Assembly: GCF_965138225.1 (NCBI RefSeq)
Contig: NZ_CBCSAX010000006.1
Reading direction: 5' to 3' (one strand)
Length of the DNA stretch: 64,000 bases
From: Helicobacter_D ganmani
GTDB taxonomy: Bacteria; Campylobacterota; Campylobacteria; Campylobacterales; Helicobacteraceae
The notes beneath the pieces were generated by a model, which was not told the DNA's origin, ran no database searches, and saw only the letters and a list, made by a program, of their open reading frames with translations. The position numbers and the translations under genes were made by a program. Every line of letters begins with the position of its first letter. Position 1 is the first letter of the stretch. Positions 31,781 through 40,240 of this stretch are shown one piece after another.

Positions 31781-32291
31781 TTGGCAACTCTTGCTCTAAT
31801 AATTCCTTAAATGATTCTTGCGTGGCACTCTCCGATTCTATGGAATAAGAATCCACCAATTTTGCATAACTATTACCCAAAATAACTAAATACCGCTTTT
31901 GATAAGCTTCAAACACAATCAACTTGCTATTTAACCCCAAAGTTGTAATAGATTGCACTTGCACGGCACTTGTTGAATTTTTTGCGTCAAACAATGCACC
32001 CAATACATTAGGTTTGGTAGCCTTGATTTGTGGGGAATTGAGGCGATTTTTCACATACCATAAAAAAATTAAAAGCCCAACTAAAATTAAAATCACACCA
32101 AAATATTGCAACATATTAATGCTTTCAAGCGGAGATTTTCCCATTTCAAAAGCGAATTCTGAAATCTTAGAATCCGACGACATTCCTTGCAATGAAGATT
32201 CTGCGTTCGCACTCTCTTCGCGCATTTGGCTTGCGTTTAGAATCACACCAAAAAAACATATTCCACACAAAAGTGCAAGCACTGCTCTCAT
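31767..32291 (-). CDS. fliO: Flagellar export-apparatus assembly protein FliO
   Basis: FliO helps assemble the FliP ring of the flagellar export gate. The 174 residues show an N-terminal signal-like hydrophobic stretch (3-20), a short periplasmic region, one membrane helix 'YFGVILILVGLLIFLWYV' near 63-80, and a cytoplasmic domain with 'ITTLGLNSKLIVFEAYQKRY' and 'LVILGNSYAKLVDSY', the usual FliO fold. Assignment relies on the pattern and on its place after fliN. Confidence 0.8.
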   Translation of the reverse strand: MRAVLALLCGICFFGVILNASQMREESANAESSLQGMSSDSKISEFAFEMGKSPLESINMLQYFGVILILVGLLIFLWYVKNRLNSPQIKATKPNVLGALFDAKNSTSAVQVQSITTLGLNSKLIVFEAYQKRYLVILGNSYAKLVDSYSIESESATQESFKELLEQELPSEAK

Positions 32292-32647
32292 ACCGTGCCG
32301 ATACTCTCTCGTGTTAGATAATAAACAATCGCATTAGAATCAAGAATTTCATTTACGCGAATCGCGAGGTTTTTTTCATAAACCATTACTTCGCCCTTGC
32401 CGATGATTCGCCCATTAATATAAATCTCTACACTCTCTCCAGCAGGTTTTTGCAAGTCAATAATAGAGCCTTTCTCAAAGCGTAAAATATCCAACAGCGG
32501 CACTTTGGTAGAACCAAGCTCGGATTTAAAAATCACTCCCATATCCAAAAGCCCGCTATAATTGTTTATAATCCCGTCTAAATACCGCACTAAATCTTCT
32601 TGTTTAGGGGCTTGGATTTTGGCTAATGTAAATTCATCTGCTGGCAT
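32288..32647 (-). CDS. fliN: Flagellar motor switch protein FliN
   Basis: C-ring protein that binds phosphorylated CheY and supports export. The SpoA domain fills the C-terminal two-thirds: 'KVPLLDILRFEKGSIIDLQK', 'ESVEIYINGRIIGKGEVMVY' and 'LAIRVNEI'. The length of 119 residues is right for FliN. It overlaps fliO by four bases and follows the CheX-like gene by nine, so the group is one operon. Confidence 0.93.
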   Translation of the reverse strand: MPADEFTLAKIQAPKQEDLVRYLDGIINNYSGLLDMGVIFKSELGSTKVPLLDILRFEKGSIIDLQKPAGESVEIYINGRIIGKGEVMVYEKNLAIRVNEILDSNAIVYYLTRESIGTV

Positions 32648-32656
32648 AACTTCCCT

Positions 32657-33070
32657 TTATCTATGCAAAAATAATGAGCATGGTGCGCCTTCAAGCGTAA
32701 AATCCAAATGATTATATTGTCTGTCTTGAAATTCACCATAACCAAACACGCGCGGAGTTTTGATATTAAAACTTTTTCCCTCTTTAACTGCAAGCACTTT
32801 CCCAAGCCCAATCGTCAAGTTTGCCAACTCTTGTGAGAGGTCTTGCAAAGTCAAATCGTCTTTTGCATTTTCTCCAAATAATCCAAAAGATAGAATATTC
32901 AAAAACTCTTTAGAACTTACAAAAGTAACCGTTCCTTTGGTATCATCTCCAAAGATAAGATCAATGCTAGAGAGATAACCGCATAAAAGCTTATTATCAC
33001 AACGTGTGGGGGTTTTCTCAAGCGTATCTTCTATGGCTTGGATAAATGCCTTTTCAATGATTCCTTTCAT
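32657..33070 (-). CDS. CheX/CheC-like chemotaxis protein
   Basis: The 137 residues fit the CheC/CheX/FliY fold: 'GTVTFVSSKEFLNILSFGLF' and, as key motif, 'LSQELANLTIGLGKVLA' with Glu81 and Asn84, the phosphatase pair used to remove phosphate from CheY-P. Only one such motif is present, as in CheX. Its location directly upstream of fliN suggests it acts at, or is part of, the motor switch. A second possibility is a C-ring structural relative without phosphatase activity. Confidence 0.7.
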   Translation of the reverse strand: MKGIIEKAFIQAIEDTLEKTPTRCDNKLLCGYLSSIDLIFGDDTKGTVTFVSSKEFLNILSFGLFGENAKDDLTLQDLSQELANLTIGLGKVLAVKEGKSFNIKTPRVFGYGEFQDRQYNHLDFTLEGAPCSLFLHR

Positions 33071-33114
33071 AAAAATGACCTTAATTTTAAGTTAAACAAA
33101 AATTATTAAAAATC

Positions 33115-33120
33115 ATTATA
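33115..33120 (-). promoter_or_regulatory. -10 element of the CheX-FliN-FliO-TonB operon
   Basis: TATAAT (preceded by AGC) on the minus strand, 45 bases before the first ATG, in the 133-base gap that otherwise shows nothing. Confidence 0.6.
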
Positions 33121-33203
33121 GCTAAATTTTATTTATCTTTACTGTAATTCTAATGGATTTAATAAGGATTTTTATTTAAAATTTTTTAAGATTATATAGC
33201 ATA

Positions 33204-34193
33204 TCACAGCCACTTTGGATTTGCGGTGAAACTAACAAGTAGCCAAATCTTATAACTTGGAATCTCTAAAGATTGTTCAATTTTGTTACGAATCACATCT
33301 ATTTCACCTGCACTCAATTTTGCATTTGCGTCTGTTACCAAAAGATTCACTTCAATCATAAAAAACCTTCCACTTTTTGCGACATGTGTATCATAATCCT
33401 CAAATCCATATTCTGCACTTAAATTTTCCATAACTTCTGTAATTTTATCATCTAATTCTTGAGGAGCAATCATCATCAAATCTTTAAGATTTGCAATAAA
33501 AATCTTAACAGGTGTGAAAGCCAAAAACACACTTAATAGCACAAGCAAAATCGGGTCAATATAACGCGTCAAAGATTCTTGTTGTTCTGGGTCAAACAGC
33601 ACAATCGCCCCAAAAGCAAACAACGCTCCAAGATATAAAACACAATCAATTTTCCACTCTACATTATCCACACCAATAAGTTCAGAATCTAGTCGTTTAG
33701 CATAAAATCGCGTAAAAACAAAAATAATCAAGCAAAGCACAAAAGCACAAAATGTGTAAATTGCCGCTCCATTAATTTGTAAAGTATATCCCCCACTCAA
33801 AATATCCTCTATTCCGCCTATTAGAGCATAAATACAAACGATGATGAGAATCAAACTCTTAAAAAGATTCACCATAGGTTCAAAACGAACATAACCATAT
33901 TGAAACACATCATCATCTTCACGATAAATAAAGCGTGAGGTAATCACACTCAAAAGTCCCAATCCTACTGAAACAAGCGCGATGATTCCATCAAATACGA
34001 TTGCCGAGCTTTTAAATCCGAGCCCAAAGGCGATTCCCAAAATTGCCAACAATAAGGCACTATACATAGAAACTTTTAAGACAAATTGTTCTTGTTGATT
34101 GTTTGCTAGCAAAGATTGCTGTGTTTGTAAAGGCTGCAAAAATTTTTGACGCACTTTTCTACCATAATTACTCGTTGGGATTCTCAATTTCAT
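33204..34193 (-). CDS. Cation diffusion facilitator (CDF) metal exporter
   Basis: Inner-membrane proton/metal antiporter. After a basic N-terminus the membrane part has about six helices, with 'VFDGIIALVSVGLGLLSVIT' in the second helix region and 'VEWKIDCVLYLGALFAFGAI' in the fifth; in most CDFs these helices hold the metal-site His/Asp, and here they carry Asp. A cytoplasmic C-terminal domain follows. Metal preference cannot be read. I start at the ATG at 34193 (AGAGG upstream), since the longer form begins inside the -10 element; this gives 329 residues. Confidence 0.85.
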   Translation of the reverse strand: MKLRIPTSNYGRKVRQKFLQPLQTQQSLLANNQQEQFVLKVSMYSALLLAILGIAFGLGFKSSAIVFDGIIALVSVGLGLLSVITSRFIYREDDDVFQYGYVRFEPMVNLFKSLILIIVCIYALIGGIEDILSGGYTLQINGAAIYTFCAFVLCLIIFVFTRFYAKRLDSELIGVDNVEWKIDCVLYLGALFAFGAIVLFDPEQQESLTRYIDPILLVLLSVFLAFTPVKIFIANLKDLMMIAPQELDDKITEVMENLSAEYGFEDYDTHVAKSGRFFMIEVNLLVTDANAKLSAGEIDVIRNKIEQSLEIPSYKIWLLVSFTANPKWL

Positions 34194-34220
34194 CAGCAAA
34201 ACCTCTGTAAATTTGGCAAA

Positions 34221-34226
34221 ATTATA
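34221..34226 (-). promoter_or_regulatory. -10 element of the CDF gene
   Basis: TATAAT on the minus strand 27 bases before the chosen ATG. It overlaps the longer alternative reading frame, which supports the shorter protein. Confidence 0.6.
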
Positions 34227-34349
34227 ACGCATTTTAAGATTCTACAACAAAATCCCTCTTTTTAAATTCTAAGGAATGTTTTTGGCTTGTCAAAATTACA
34301 GATTTTCAGGTGTAAGCAAATCACTTCGCGGAATGCGCTTTAGCTTCGC

Positions 34350-34361
34350 CTCGCAAGGACG
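34350..34361 (+). repeat. Dispersed intergenic repeat, copy 1 (CTCGCAAGGACG)
   Basis: This 12-mer shares 11 bases with sequences in two other gaps (40112-40123 inverted, 42224-42235 direct). It lies in a 220-base gap that also holds a TGCTAGGAT-type -10 (34414-34419) for pstS. Confidence 0.5.
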
Positions 34362-34452
34362 AGAAATTAAAATTTATTTAACCAAAAATAGGAATCTTTA
34401 AAGATAATTTTGCTAGGATTGCGACTTTAAATCTCACAATAAGGAATCAATT

Positions 34453-35337
34453 ATGCTAAAAGTCTCTACACTTTTATCTGCTTCAGTTTTGTTGCTCACA
34501 TTTGGTGCATTTACCGGTTGTGGGTCTAATTCTAAAGATTCTTCGGAATCTAGCGCGACAAATGCTTCAAGCGAAAGCTTAGCCGTCTTTGCCAAAGAGC
34601 AAGGCAAGATAGATATTGCAGGAGGCACTGCGCATATCCCAGTAATGAAAAAGGCGGCAGAAGCAATTATGTCGTTTAACCCTAACATCACCATTAGCAT
34701 TACAGGGGGTGGCACAGGTGCTGGAATCACAAAAGTTGGCGAGGGCTTGGTTCAGATTGGTAATACCGGACGCGCACTAAAACCCCAAGAAATTGAAAAA
34801 TATCAGTTGGTTTCTTTTCCTTTTGCAGTAGATGGAGTTGCCATTGCGGTGCATAAAGAAAACCCTCTCTCTAATCTCACCAAAGAGCAAGTAAGCCGAA
34901 TTTTCAGCGGGGAAGTCAAAAATTGGAATGAGCTAGGAGGCAATGAGGGCGTAATTAACCTCTATGTGCGTGAAGATGGAAGCGGCACACGCGATACTTT
35001 TGAATCCAAAGGCTTAAACAAAGGTATAGAGATTCCACAAACTGCAAATGTCGTCAGCTCCAATGGTGCGATGAAAATCGCTCTTGCACAAGATAAAAAT
35101 GCGATTGGTTATGTCGGAATCGGACATTTGGATTCAAGCATTAAAGGAATCGCATTTGAAAATATTGAACCCACTCAAGAAAAGACAAAAGAAGGTTCTT
35201 ATCAAATCAGCCGCCTTCTCTATATGAATACAAAAGGTGAACCACAAGGACTAACTAAGCTTTTTGTGGATTATATTTATTCTAGTGATGGCGCAAAGTT
35301 TATTGAACAATCCGGCTATATCCCGCTTCCAAAATGA
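34453..35337 (+). CDS. pstS: Phosphate-binding lipoprotein PstS
   Basis: Periplasmic phosphate receptor of the Pst importer. A lipoprotein signal ends in 'TFGAFTGC' with Cys23 as lipidation site, followed by a Ser-rich linker. The phosphate-contact region 'REDGSGTRDTF' and the TGGGTGAG-like 'ITGGGTGAGITKV' loop are both present. It is full length at 294 residues. It heads the pstSCAB operon and overlaps pstC by four bases. No phoU or Pho two-component gene is visible nearby. Confidence 0.95.
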   Translation: MLKVSTLLSASVLLLTFGAFTGCGSNSKDSSESSATNASSESLAVFAKEQGKIDIAGGTAHIPVMKKAAEAIMSFNPNITISITGGGTGAGITKVGEGLVQIGNTGRALKPQEIEKYQLVSFPFAVDGVAIAVHKENPLSNLTKEQVSRIFSGEVKNWNELGGNEGVINLYVREDGSGTRDTFESKGLNKGIEIPQTANVVSSNGAMKIALAQDKNAIGYVGIGHLDSSIKGIAFENIEPTQEKTKEGSYQISRLLYMNTKGEPQGLTKLFVDYIYSSDGAKFIEQSGYIPLPK

Positions 35338-36173
35338 AACTTGTCGCAATATTTGCGACAATCATAGCATTAAGCGGAATCTGCCTACTTTTTCTTGTGA
35401 TTGGTGGGTTTGGACTACAAACACTTGCTTCCAATCCTAGCTTGACACTTCACTTTAGTTGGAATCCCAAAGCCAATGAATTTGGGGTTTTGACAATGTT
35501 TGTTAATTCACTGATTCTAAGCTTTAGCACATTGCTTGTTGCATTTCCTTGTAGTTTAGCCATCGTCTGCGTTCTCATCTTGCCGATGAAATCCAAAGCA
35601 ACCAAGCTTTTGCAGAGTATTTTAAACTTTCTTGTGCGTTTTATGGGTTCTATTCCCACCGTGCTTTACGCCTTTGGTGCATTGTTTTTACTCGTTCCAC
35701 TCTTAAGAGAGGCTTTTAGCGGAAGCGGGAGAAATCTGTTAGCCTGTATTTGTGTCTTGAGTCTCGTGATTCTACCCACAATGGTTTTGCTTTTAGAATC
35801 TGGACTTAAAAAACCTTTTTCAAATCAGTATTTAAACGCTCTCTCGCTTGGATTGCACAACTTTGAAACTTTTTATTTTATCGTGATGCCAAAGGCTAAA
35901 GGTGTGCTTATAGGCGCATTTTTACTAGGCTTTGGAAGAGCCTTTGGTGATACAATGATTGCGCTAATGCTTTCCTCTAATGCCTTGAATTTTGCCACTT
36001 CACTTTTTGACCCTTTGCGTGTTTTGAGTGCGCATATCGCACTTATCACCGCGAATGAGAGTATCGGGGAGGCGTATAATGCGCTTTTTGTTTCTGGATT
36101 TTTGCTGATTGTTTCCAATGCACTTTTAGCCCTTTTTGCACGTGGCATTTTGCATAAATCCAACTCACTTTAG
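35334..36173 (+). CDS. pstC: Phosphate ABC transporter permease PstC
   Basis: One of two inner-membrane permeases of the Pst system. The 279 residues have about six helices and the coupling-loop sequence 'NALSLGLHNFETFYFIVMPK' followed by 'GRAFGDTMIALML'. An N-terminal helix (4-27) and large periplasmic loop also fit PstC. Start overlaps pstS (ATGA). Confidence 0.92.
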   Translation: MKLVAIFATIIALSGICLLFLVIGGFGLQTLASNPSLTLHFSWNPKANEFGVLTMFVNSLILSFSTLLVAFPCSLAIVCVLILPMKSKATKLLQSILNFLVRFMGSIPTVLYAFGALFLLVPLLREAFSGSGRNLLACICVLSLVILPTMVLLLESGLKKPFSNQYLNALSLGLHNFETFYFIVMPKAKGVLIGAFLLGFGRAFGDTMIALMLSSNALNFATSLFDPLRVLSAHIALITANESIGEAYNALFVSGFLLIVSNALLALFARGILHKSNSL

Positions 36174-36182
36174 GATTCTACA

Positions 36183-37061
36183 ATGAAACGCAAAATCGCA
36201 AATGTCTTTTATCTCTTAAGTCTCTTGAGTTCTACTTGCGTTGTCTTGGTTGTTTGCTCTCTTTTGCTTTGGGTATTTTGGCGTGGAATCTCTGTGTTAG
36301 ATTTACAACTCTTTTTTGGCAATACCGCACCTCTTAGTGCAATTTTGGGTAAAGCAGCAGTGTTTAATGGAATCTTTCCTGCAATTCTTGGGACTTTATG
36401 GCTTGTGATTTTAAGCCTCTTATTTGCGATTATTCCTGGAATTGGCTGTGGAATCTATCTTGCCTATTATGCCAATGCTTTTGAAAAGTGGTTTTTAAAC
36501 ACAATGGTAGATATTCTTGCAGGGATTCCATCGGTGATTATGGGGCTATTTGGATTCTTAAGCATTTTGTGGCTTAAAAATCACTTGCTACCAGAGGCAA
36601 ACAGCTGCCTACTCCTTGCAGCTTGTTGTCTTGCTTTGCTTGTTTTGCCTACACTCATTGCTACAACCAAAGAAGCCCTTTTATCTGTGCCGCAAGACTT
36701 AATGCTCAATGCTTTGGGCTTAGGTTTGCCTAAAGGCAAGATTCTGTGGTATTTTTTGCTCCCTGAAGCAAGAAATGGAATCCTAAGCGGTGCAATCTTA
36801 GCACTTGGTAGAGTAGCAGAAGACACCGCTGTGGTGATGTTTGTCGGTGCAGTGGCAAATGCAGGATTGCCCAATGGGCTTTTAGGCAAATTTGAATCCT
36901 TGTCGTTTTATATCTATTACAACTCCCAAAACTATCAGACACAAGGAGAGCTACAAAACGCAATGGGAGCAAGCCTAGTGCTACTTTTCCTATGCGGATT
37001 TTTGTTGCTTCTAGGTGGAATCTTAAAAGGAATTGCAAAAAGGAACTCTAATGATTCTTGA
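36183..37061 (+). CDS. pstA: Phosphate ABC transporter permease PstA
   Basis: Second permease. The 292 residues include 'GIPSVIMGLFGFLSI', the EAA-like loop 'NALGLGLPKGKILWYFLLPE' and 'LALGRVAEDTAVVMFVGAVA', all typical of PstA. It starts nine bases after pstC and overlaps pstB by 11 bases. Confidence 0.93.
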   Translation: MKRKIANVFYLLSLLSSTCVVLVVCSLLLWVFWRGISVLDLQLFFGNTAPLSAILGKAAVFNGIFPAILGTLWLVILSLLFAIIPGIGCGIYLAYYANAFEKWFLNTMVDILAGIPSVIMGLFGFLSILWLKNHLLPEANSCLLLAACCLALLVLPTLIATTKEALLSVPQDLMLNALGLGLPKGKILWYFLLPEARNGILSGAILALGRVAEDTAVVMFVGAVANAGLPNGLLGKFESLSFYIYYNSQNYQTQGELQNAMGASLVLLFLCGFLLLLGGILKGIAKRNSNDS

Positions 37062-37785
37062 AATGAAAAATTTAGGTGTGCGCTTTGGGGAGAAGCAGAT
37101 TTTCTCTAACCTCAACTTGCAAATCAAACCTTATGGAATTTTTACGCTTTTAGGTGCTTCAGGTTGTGGTAAAAGCACTTTTTTACGCTGCATTAATCGG
37201 CTTTGTGAAGAAATGGGTGGGGAGATTATGGGCGAAATTTTACTAGATTTGGATTCTACTTCTATGCAAAACATTCAGAGGATTCCACTGGAGATTTTGC
37301 GCAAAAATGTCGGTATGCTTTTTCAAACACCCCAACCTTTTAATCTAAGTATTGAAAAAAACTTGAGTTTGCCCCTCTCCTTATTGACAAACCTAGATAA
37401 ACACGCAATTCAAGCTAAGATTTGCGAATCTTTGCAACAAGTAGGTCTTTGGAATAATCTGAAAAATCGTTTGCGAGAAAATGCTTTGCGACTTTCTGGG
37501 GGTGAACAACAAAGACTACTTTTAGCTAGAGTCCTAAGCCTAGAGCCAAAAATCTTGCTTTTAGATGAACCCACAAGTGCGCTAGATTTATATTCCCAAA
37601 ATATCATTGAAGAATTATTGATTGAAATTGCTCACACGCATACCTTAATAATGGTTTCACATAATATTGACCAAGCATTAAGAATCGCGGATTCTCTAGC
37701 GGTAATGCAAACACAAAAAGGAAATAGCAACTTCTTAAAAGTTCCCAAAGATAAAGCAGCACTAGAAACTGCTTTGAAAATATAA
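37051..37785 (+). CDS. pstB: Phosphate ABC transporter ATP-binding protein PstB
   Basis: ATPase that powers phosphate import. Walker A is 'LGASGCGKST' (about 33-42), the signature is 'LRLSGGEQQRLLLARVLS', Walker B is 'ILLLDEPTSAL', and the switch His is in 'IMVSHN'. I start at the ATG at 37051 with AAGGA upstream, giving 244 residues; a longer form begins inside pstA without a site. Confidence 0.94.
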   Translation: MILEMKNLGVRFGEKQIFSNLNLQIKPYGIFTLLGASGCGKSTFLRCINRLCEEMGGEIMGEILLDLDSTSMQNIQRIPLEILRKNVGMLFQTPQPFNLSIEKNLSLPLSLLTNLDKHAIQAKICESLQQVGLWNNLKNRLRENALRLSGGEQQRLLLARVLSLEPKILLLDEPTSALDLYSQNIIEELLIEIAHTHTLIMVSHNIDQALRIADSLAVMQTQKGNSNFLKVPKDKAALETALKI

Positions 37786-37852
37786 AATTATTTAGAAAAT
37801 GGTATAGAAACAAAAATTTTTGAACTTTATTAAATTTTTAAAATATTTTTGG

Positions 37853-37858
37853 CATAAT
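37853..37858 (+). promoter_or_regulatory. -10 element of the chemoreceptor gene
   Basis: GGCATAAT lies 52 bases before the ATG, in the 124-base gap after pstB. AAGGAGG precedes the gene. Confidence 0.5.
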
Positions 37859-37909
37859 TCCAATCTTTCAAAAAACTTAAATATTCAATTCTAAAAGGAG
37901 GTTAGGTAT

Positions 37910-40021
37910 ATGGATTTTTTCAGAAACCTTAAACTGCAAACTAAGCTTAATAGCGTAATTGCCATAATTTTTATTGTTGGTATCATTATTTTAAGTTTAA
38001 TTGTTACAAATCGCGTCAGTGAAAATATGCAACGCAATGCAAAAGACATTGTTGAGAAGTCCTCTCAAAGTTATGCCGACCATATCAAGGGAATTTCAGA
38101 AGAATTAATTACCATCACGCGGGGGAGTTCTTCAATCCTCAATCACATTTTTGAAACTGCAGAAATTAGAGATTTAAGCTTTCAGAGGCTTTATAATGTT
38201 GTAGAGGGAGTTTTTGATAGTTCCTCTAATGCAAATTATGGATTTCTCTATCTCAAAAACGCCCCTGCTCACTTCAGAGAGAATCCTTTACACATTACTC
38301 CAAGTGGTGAGTTTTTTATGATGCTTTATGACGAAGATACTTCCAAAAAGGGGGGGATTGCCTCTAAGCAAGCAAGAGACACTTTCCCACAACTCGCAAG
38401 TGTTCAAGATGCACTACGAGAGGGTAAATATGGTAGCAATCGGGTATTTTTTGGTAAAACAAGAAAATTCCAAATCGGCGAAGAGGATTTTATTGGAACA
38501 GGGCTAGTTATGCCCCTATTTGATAGTAGAAAACAAATTATAGGCGCAATAGGCTTTATCTTCAATTTTGAAACAGTAGCAGCATATCTAAATGACCCAG
38601 ACCAAAGCGTATTTGAGCAAGATATAAGACTACTCCTAGATAATGATGGGTTAATTATTTCATCTCCGAATTCCAATCAACTCTTAAAACAAATTCAAGA
38701 TGTGAATCTTACTCCCGGTGCGCAAAGTCTCATTAACGCAATCAAGGATCATCAAAATGGCATCTACGACTACACAGACACTCACGGCAATTCCAGCTTT
38801 GCAAGTTTAGAAAACTTCTCCGTTGCAGATAATGAAACAAGTTTTGCCGTAGTAACAACCGCACCCAAAAATTCCGTATTAGCCCCTCTTTATCATTTGC
38901 AATACACGATTGGCATCGCTTCATTAATCTTTATTGTTGCAGCAATGGGATTAATCTATTGGTATATTAAAGTCAATTTGGGGAATCGTCTGCCTATGTT
39001 GGTAAAAACTCTTGTTGCTTTCTTCCGATTCATCAACCACGAAAGCAAGGAGACTCAATTCATCAAAATCAATGCGAATGATGAGTTAGGAATTATGGGC
39101 AAACTTATCAATGACAACATTAAGAGAACACAAGATTCTTTAAGAATTGACAAAGAAGCAATTGAGCAATCTGCTCAAACCGCTAAAGCCATTGAAAATG
39201 GAGATTTAACGGCAAGAATCGTCAAGCAACCTGCTAATCCGCAATTAGTAGAGCTTAAAAATGTGCTAAATAATATGTTAGATGTTTTACAAAACAAAGT
39301 GGGAAGTGATATGAATGAAATCCATCGTGTCTTTGAATCCTATAAAACCCTTGATTTTACAACAGAAGTAAAAGATGCAAAAGGCAGTGTAGAAATCACA
39401 ACAAATACTTTAGGAGAGGAAATCCGCCAAATGCTAACGGCTAGTGCAGGGTTCGCACAAAATCTCTCTGCACAATCTTCCGAGCTAGAGAAATTTATGA
39501 CTAGACTAACCGAAGGCTCACAAACTCAAGCAAGCTCTCTCCAACAATCTGCTGCAGCCGTAGAAGAGATTAACCAATCTATGGAAAATGTTAGCAACAA
39601 GACAAGTGATGCAACAAGACAAGCTGAAGATATTAAAGGAATCGTAGGCGTGATTAAAGACATTGCAGACCAAACCAATCTTTTAGCCCTTAATGCAGCC
39701 ATTGAAGCAGCAAGAGCAGGAGAACACGGAAGAGGATTTGCTGTTGTTGCTGATGAAGTGCGAAAACTAGCAGAAAGAACAGGAAAATCACTTGGCGAGA
39801 TTGAAGCAAATGTGAATGTGCTAGTGCAAAATGTAAGCGAAATGAGTGAATCCATTAAAGAGCAAAGTTTAGGGATTTCACAAATCAATGAAGCGATTGT
39901 CCAACTAGAGACCGTTACAAATGAAAATGTTGAAGTCGCCAATATGACGAATGATATAACCAAAAATGTTAATGATATTGCACAAAACATCTTAAACGAT
40001 GTGCATAAAAAGAAATTTTAA
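37910..40021 (+). CDS. Methyl-accepting chemotaxis protein
   Basis: Transmembrane receptor controlling CheA. Membrane helix 1 spans about 15-37, a periplasmic Cache-like sensor about 40-330 ('NYGFLYLKNAPAHF', 'GTGLVMPLFDSRKQIIGAIG', 'IRLLLDNDGLIISSPN'), and helix 2 about 335-355. A HAMP-like region is followed by the signalling domain with the hairpin 'ADQTNLLALNAAIEAARAGE' and 'HGRGFAVVADEVRKLAERT' near 585-623. It is complete at 703 residues and ends HKKKF, with no CheR-binding pentapeptide. The dCache type usually binds small organic ligands; the ligand here is unknown. Confidence 0.93.
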   Translation: MDFFRNLKLQTKLNSVIAIIFIVGIIILSLIVTNRVSENMQRNAKDIVEKSSQSYADHIKGISEELITITRGSSSILNHIFETAEIRDLSFQRLYNVVEGVFDSSSNANYGFLYLKNAPAHFRENPLHITPSGEFFMMLYDEDTSKKGGIASKQARDTFPQLASVQDALREGKYGSNRVFFGKTRKFQIGEEDFIGTGLVMPLFDSRKQIIGAIGFIFNFETVAAYLNDPDQSVFEQDIRLLLDNDGLIISSPNSNQLLKQIQDVNLTPGAQSLINAIKDHQNGIYDYTDTHGNSSFASLENFSVADNETSFAVVTTAPKNSVLAPLYHLQYTIGIASLIFIVAAMGLIYWYIKVNLGNRLPMLVKTLVAFFRFINHESKETQFIKINANDELGIMGKLINDNIKRTQDSLRIDKEAIEQSAQTAKAIENGDLTARIVKQPANPQLVELKNVLNNMLDVLQNKVGSDMNEIHRVFESYKTLDFTTEVKDAKGSVEITTNTLGEEIRQMLTASAGFAQNLSAQSSELEKFMTRLTEGSQTQASSLQQSAAAVEEINQSMENVSNKTSDATRQAEDIKGIVGVIKDIADQTNLLALNAAIEAARAGEHGRGFAVVADEVRKLAERTGKSLGEIEANVNVLVQNVSEMSESIKEQSLGISQINEAIVQLETVTNENVEVANMTNDITKNVNDIAQNILNDVHKKKF

Positions 40022-40040
40022 TCCTCTTAATGAATCTCTG

Positions 40041-40058
40041 GAATCGCACCCGCGATTC
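40041..40058 (+). terminator. Possible terminator hairpin after the chemoreceptor gene
   Basis: GAATCGC and GCGATTC form a perfect 7-bp stem with a 4-base loop, 20 bases after the stop. No clean T run follows, so termination is tentative. Confidence 0.4.
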
Positions 40059-40111
40059 TACGATTCTATTTCGTTATTTTAACCCAAAATAAACAGCAGA
40101 TTCTATTCCTT

Positions 40112-40123
40112 TGTCCTTGCGAG
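40112..40123 (-). repeat. Dispersed intergenic repeat, copy 2 (inverted)
   Basis: TGTCCTTGCGAG on the plus strand is the reverse complement of CTCGCAAGGACA at 42224. It lies in the 219-base gap before mnmG. Confidence 0.5.
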
Positions 40124-40207
40124 AAAATTGCAAGATTTTTGCAACAATGCAAACTTGCTACTTCGTTTTTACCCATAAGAATAAATCCCAAACGACTCAT
40201 TATTGGC

Positions 40208-40213
40208 TATAAT
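40208..40213 (+). promoter_or_regulatory. -10 element of mnmG
   Basis: GGCTATAAT, with the -10 TATAAT 28 bases before the ATG. Confidence 0.65.
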
Positions 40214-40240
40214 TGCAAAATTTAAACTTCAAGGAAGAGA

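Noticed and set aside
34434..34730. Minus-strand ORF over pstS
   Set aside because: Shadow of the PstS signal peptide and N-terminal region.
39526..39990. Minus-strand ORF in the chemoreceptor gene
   Set aside because: Complement of the conserved signalling hairpin, so its openness is a by-product of codon use.
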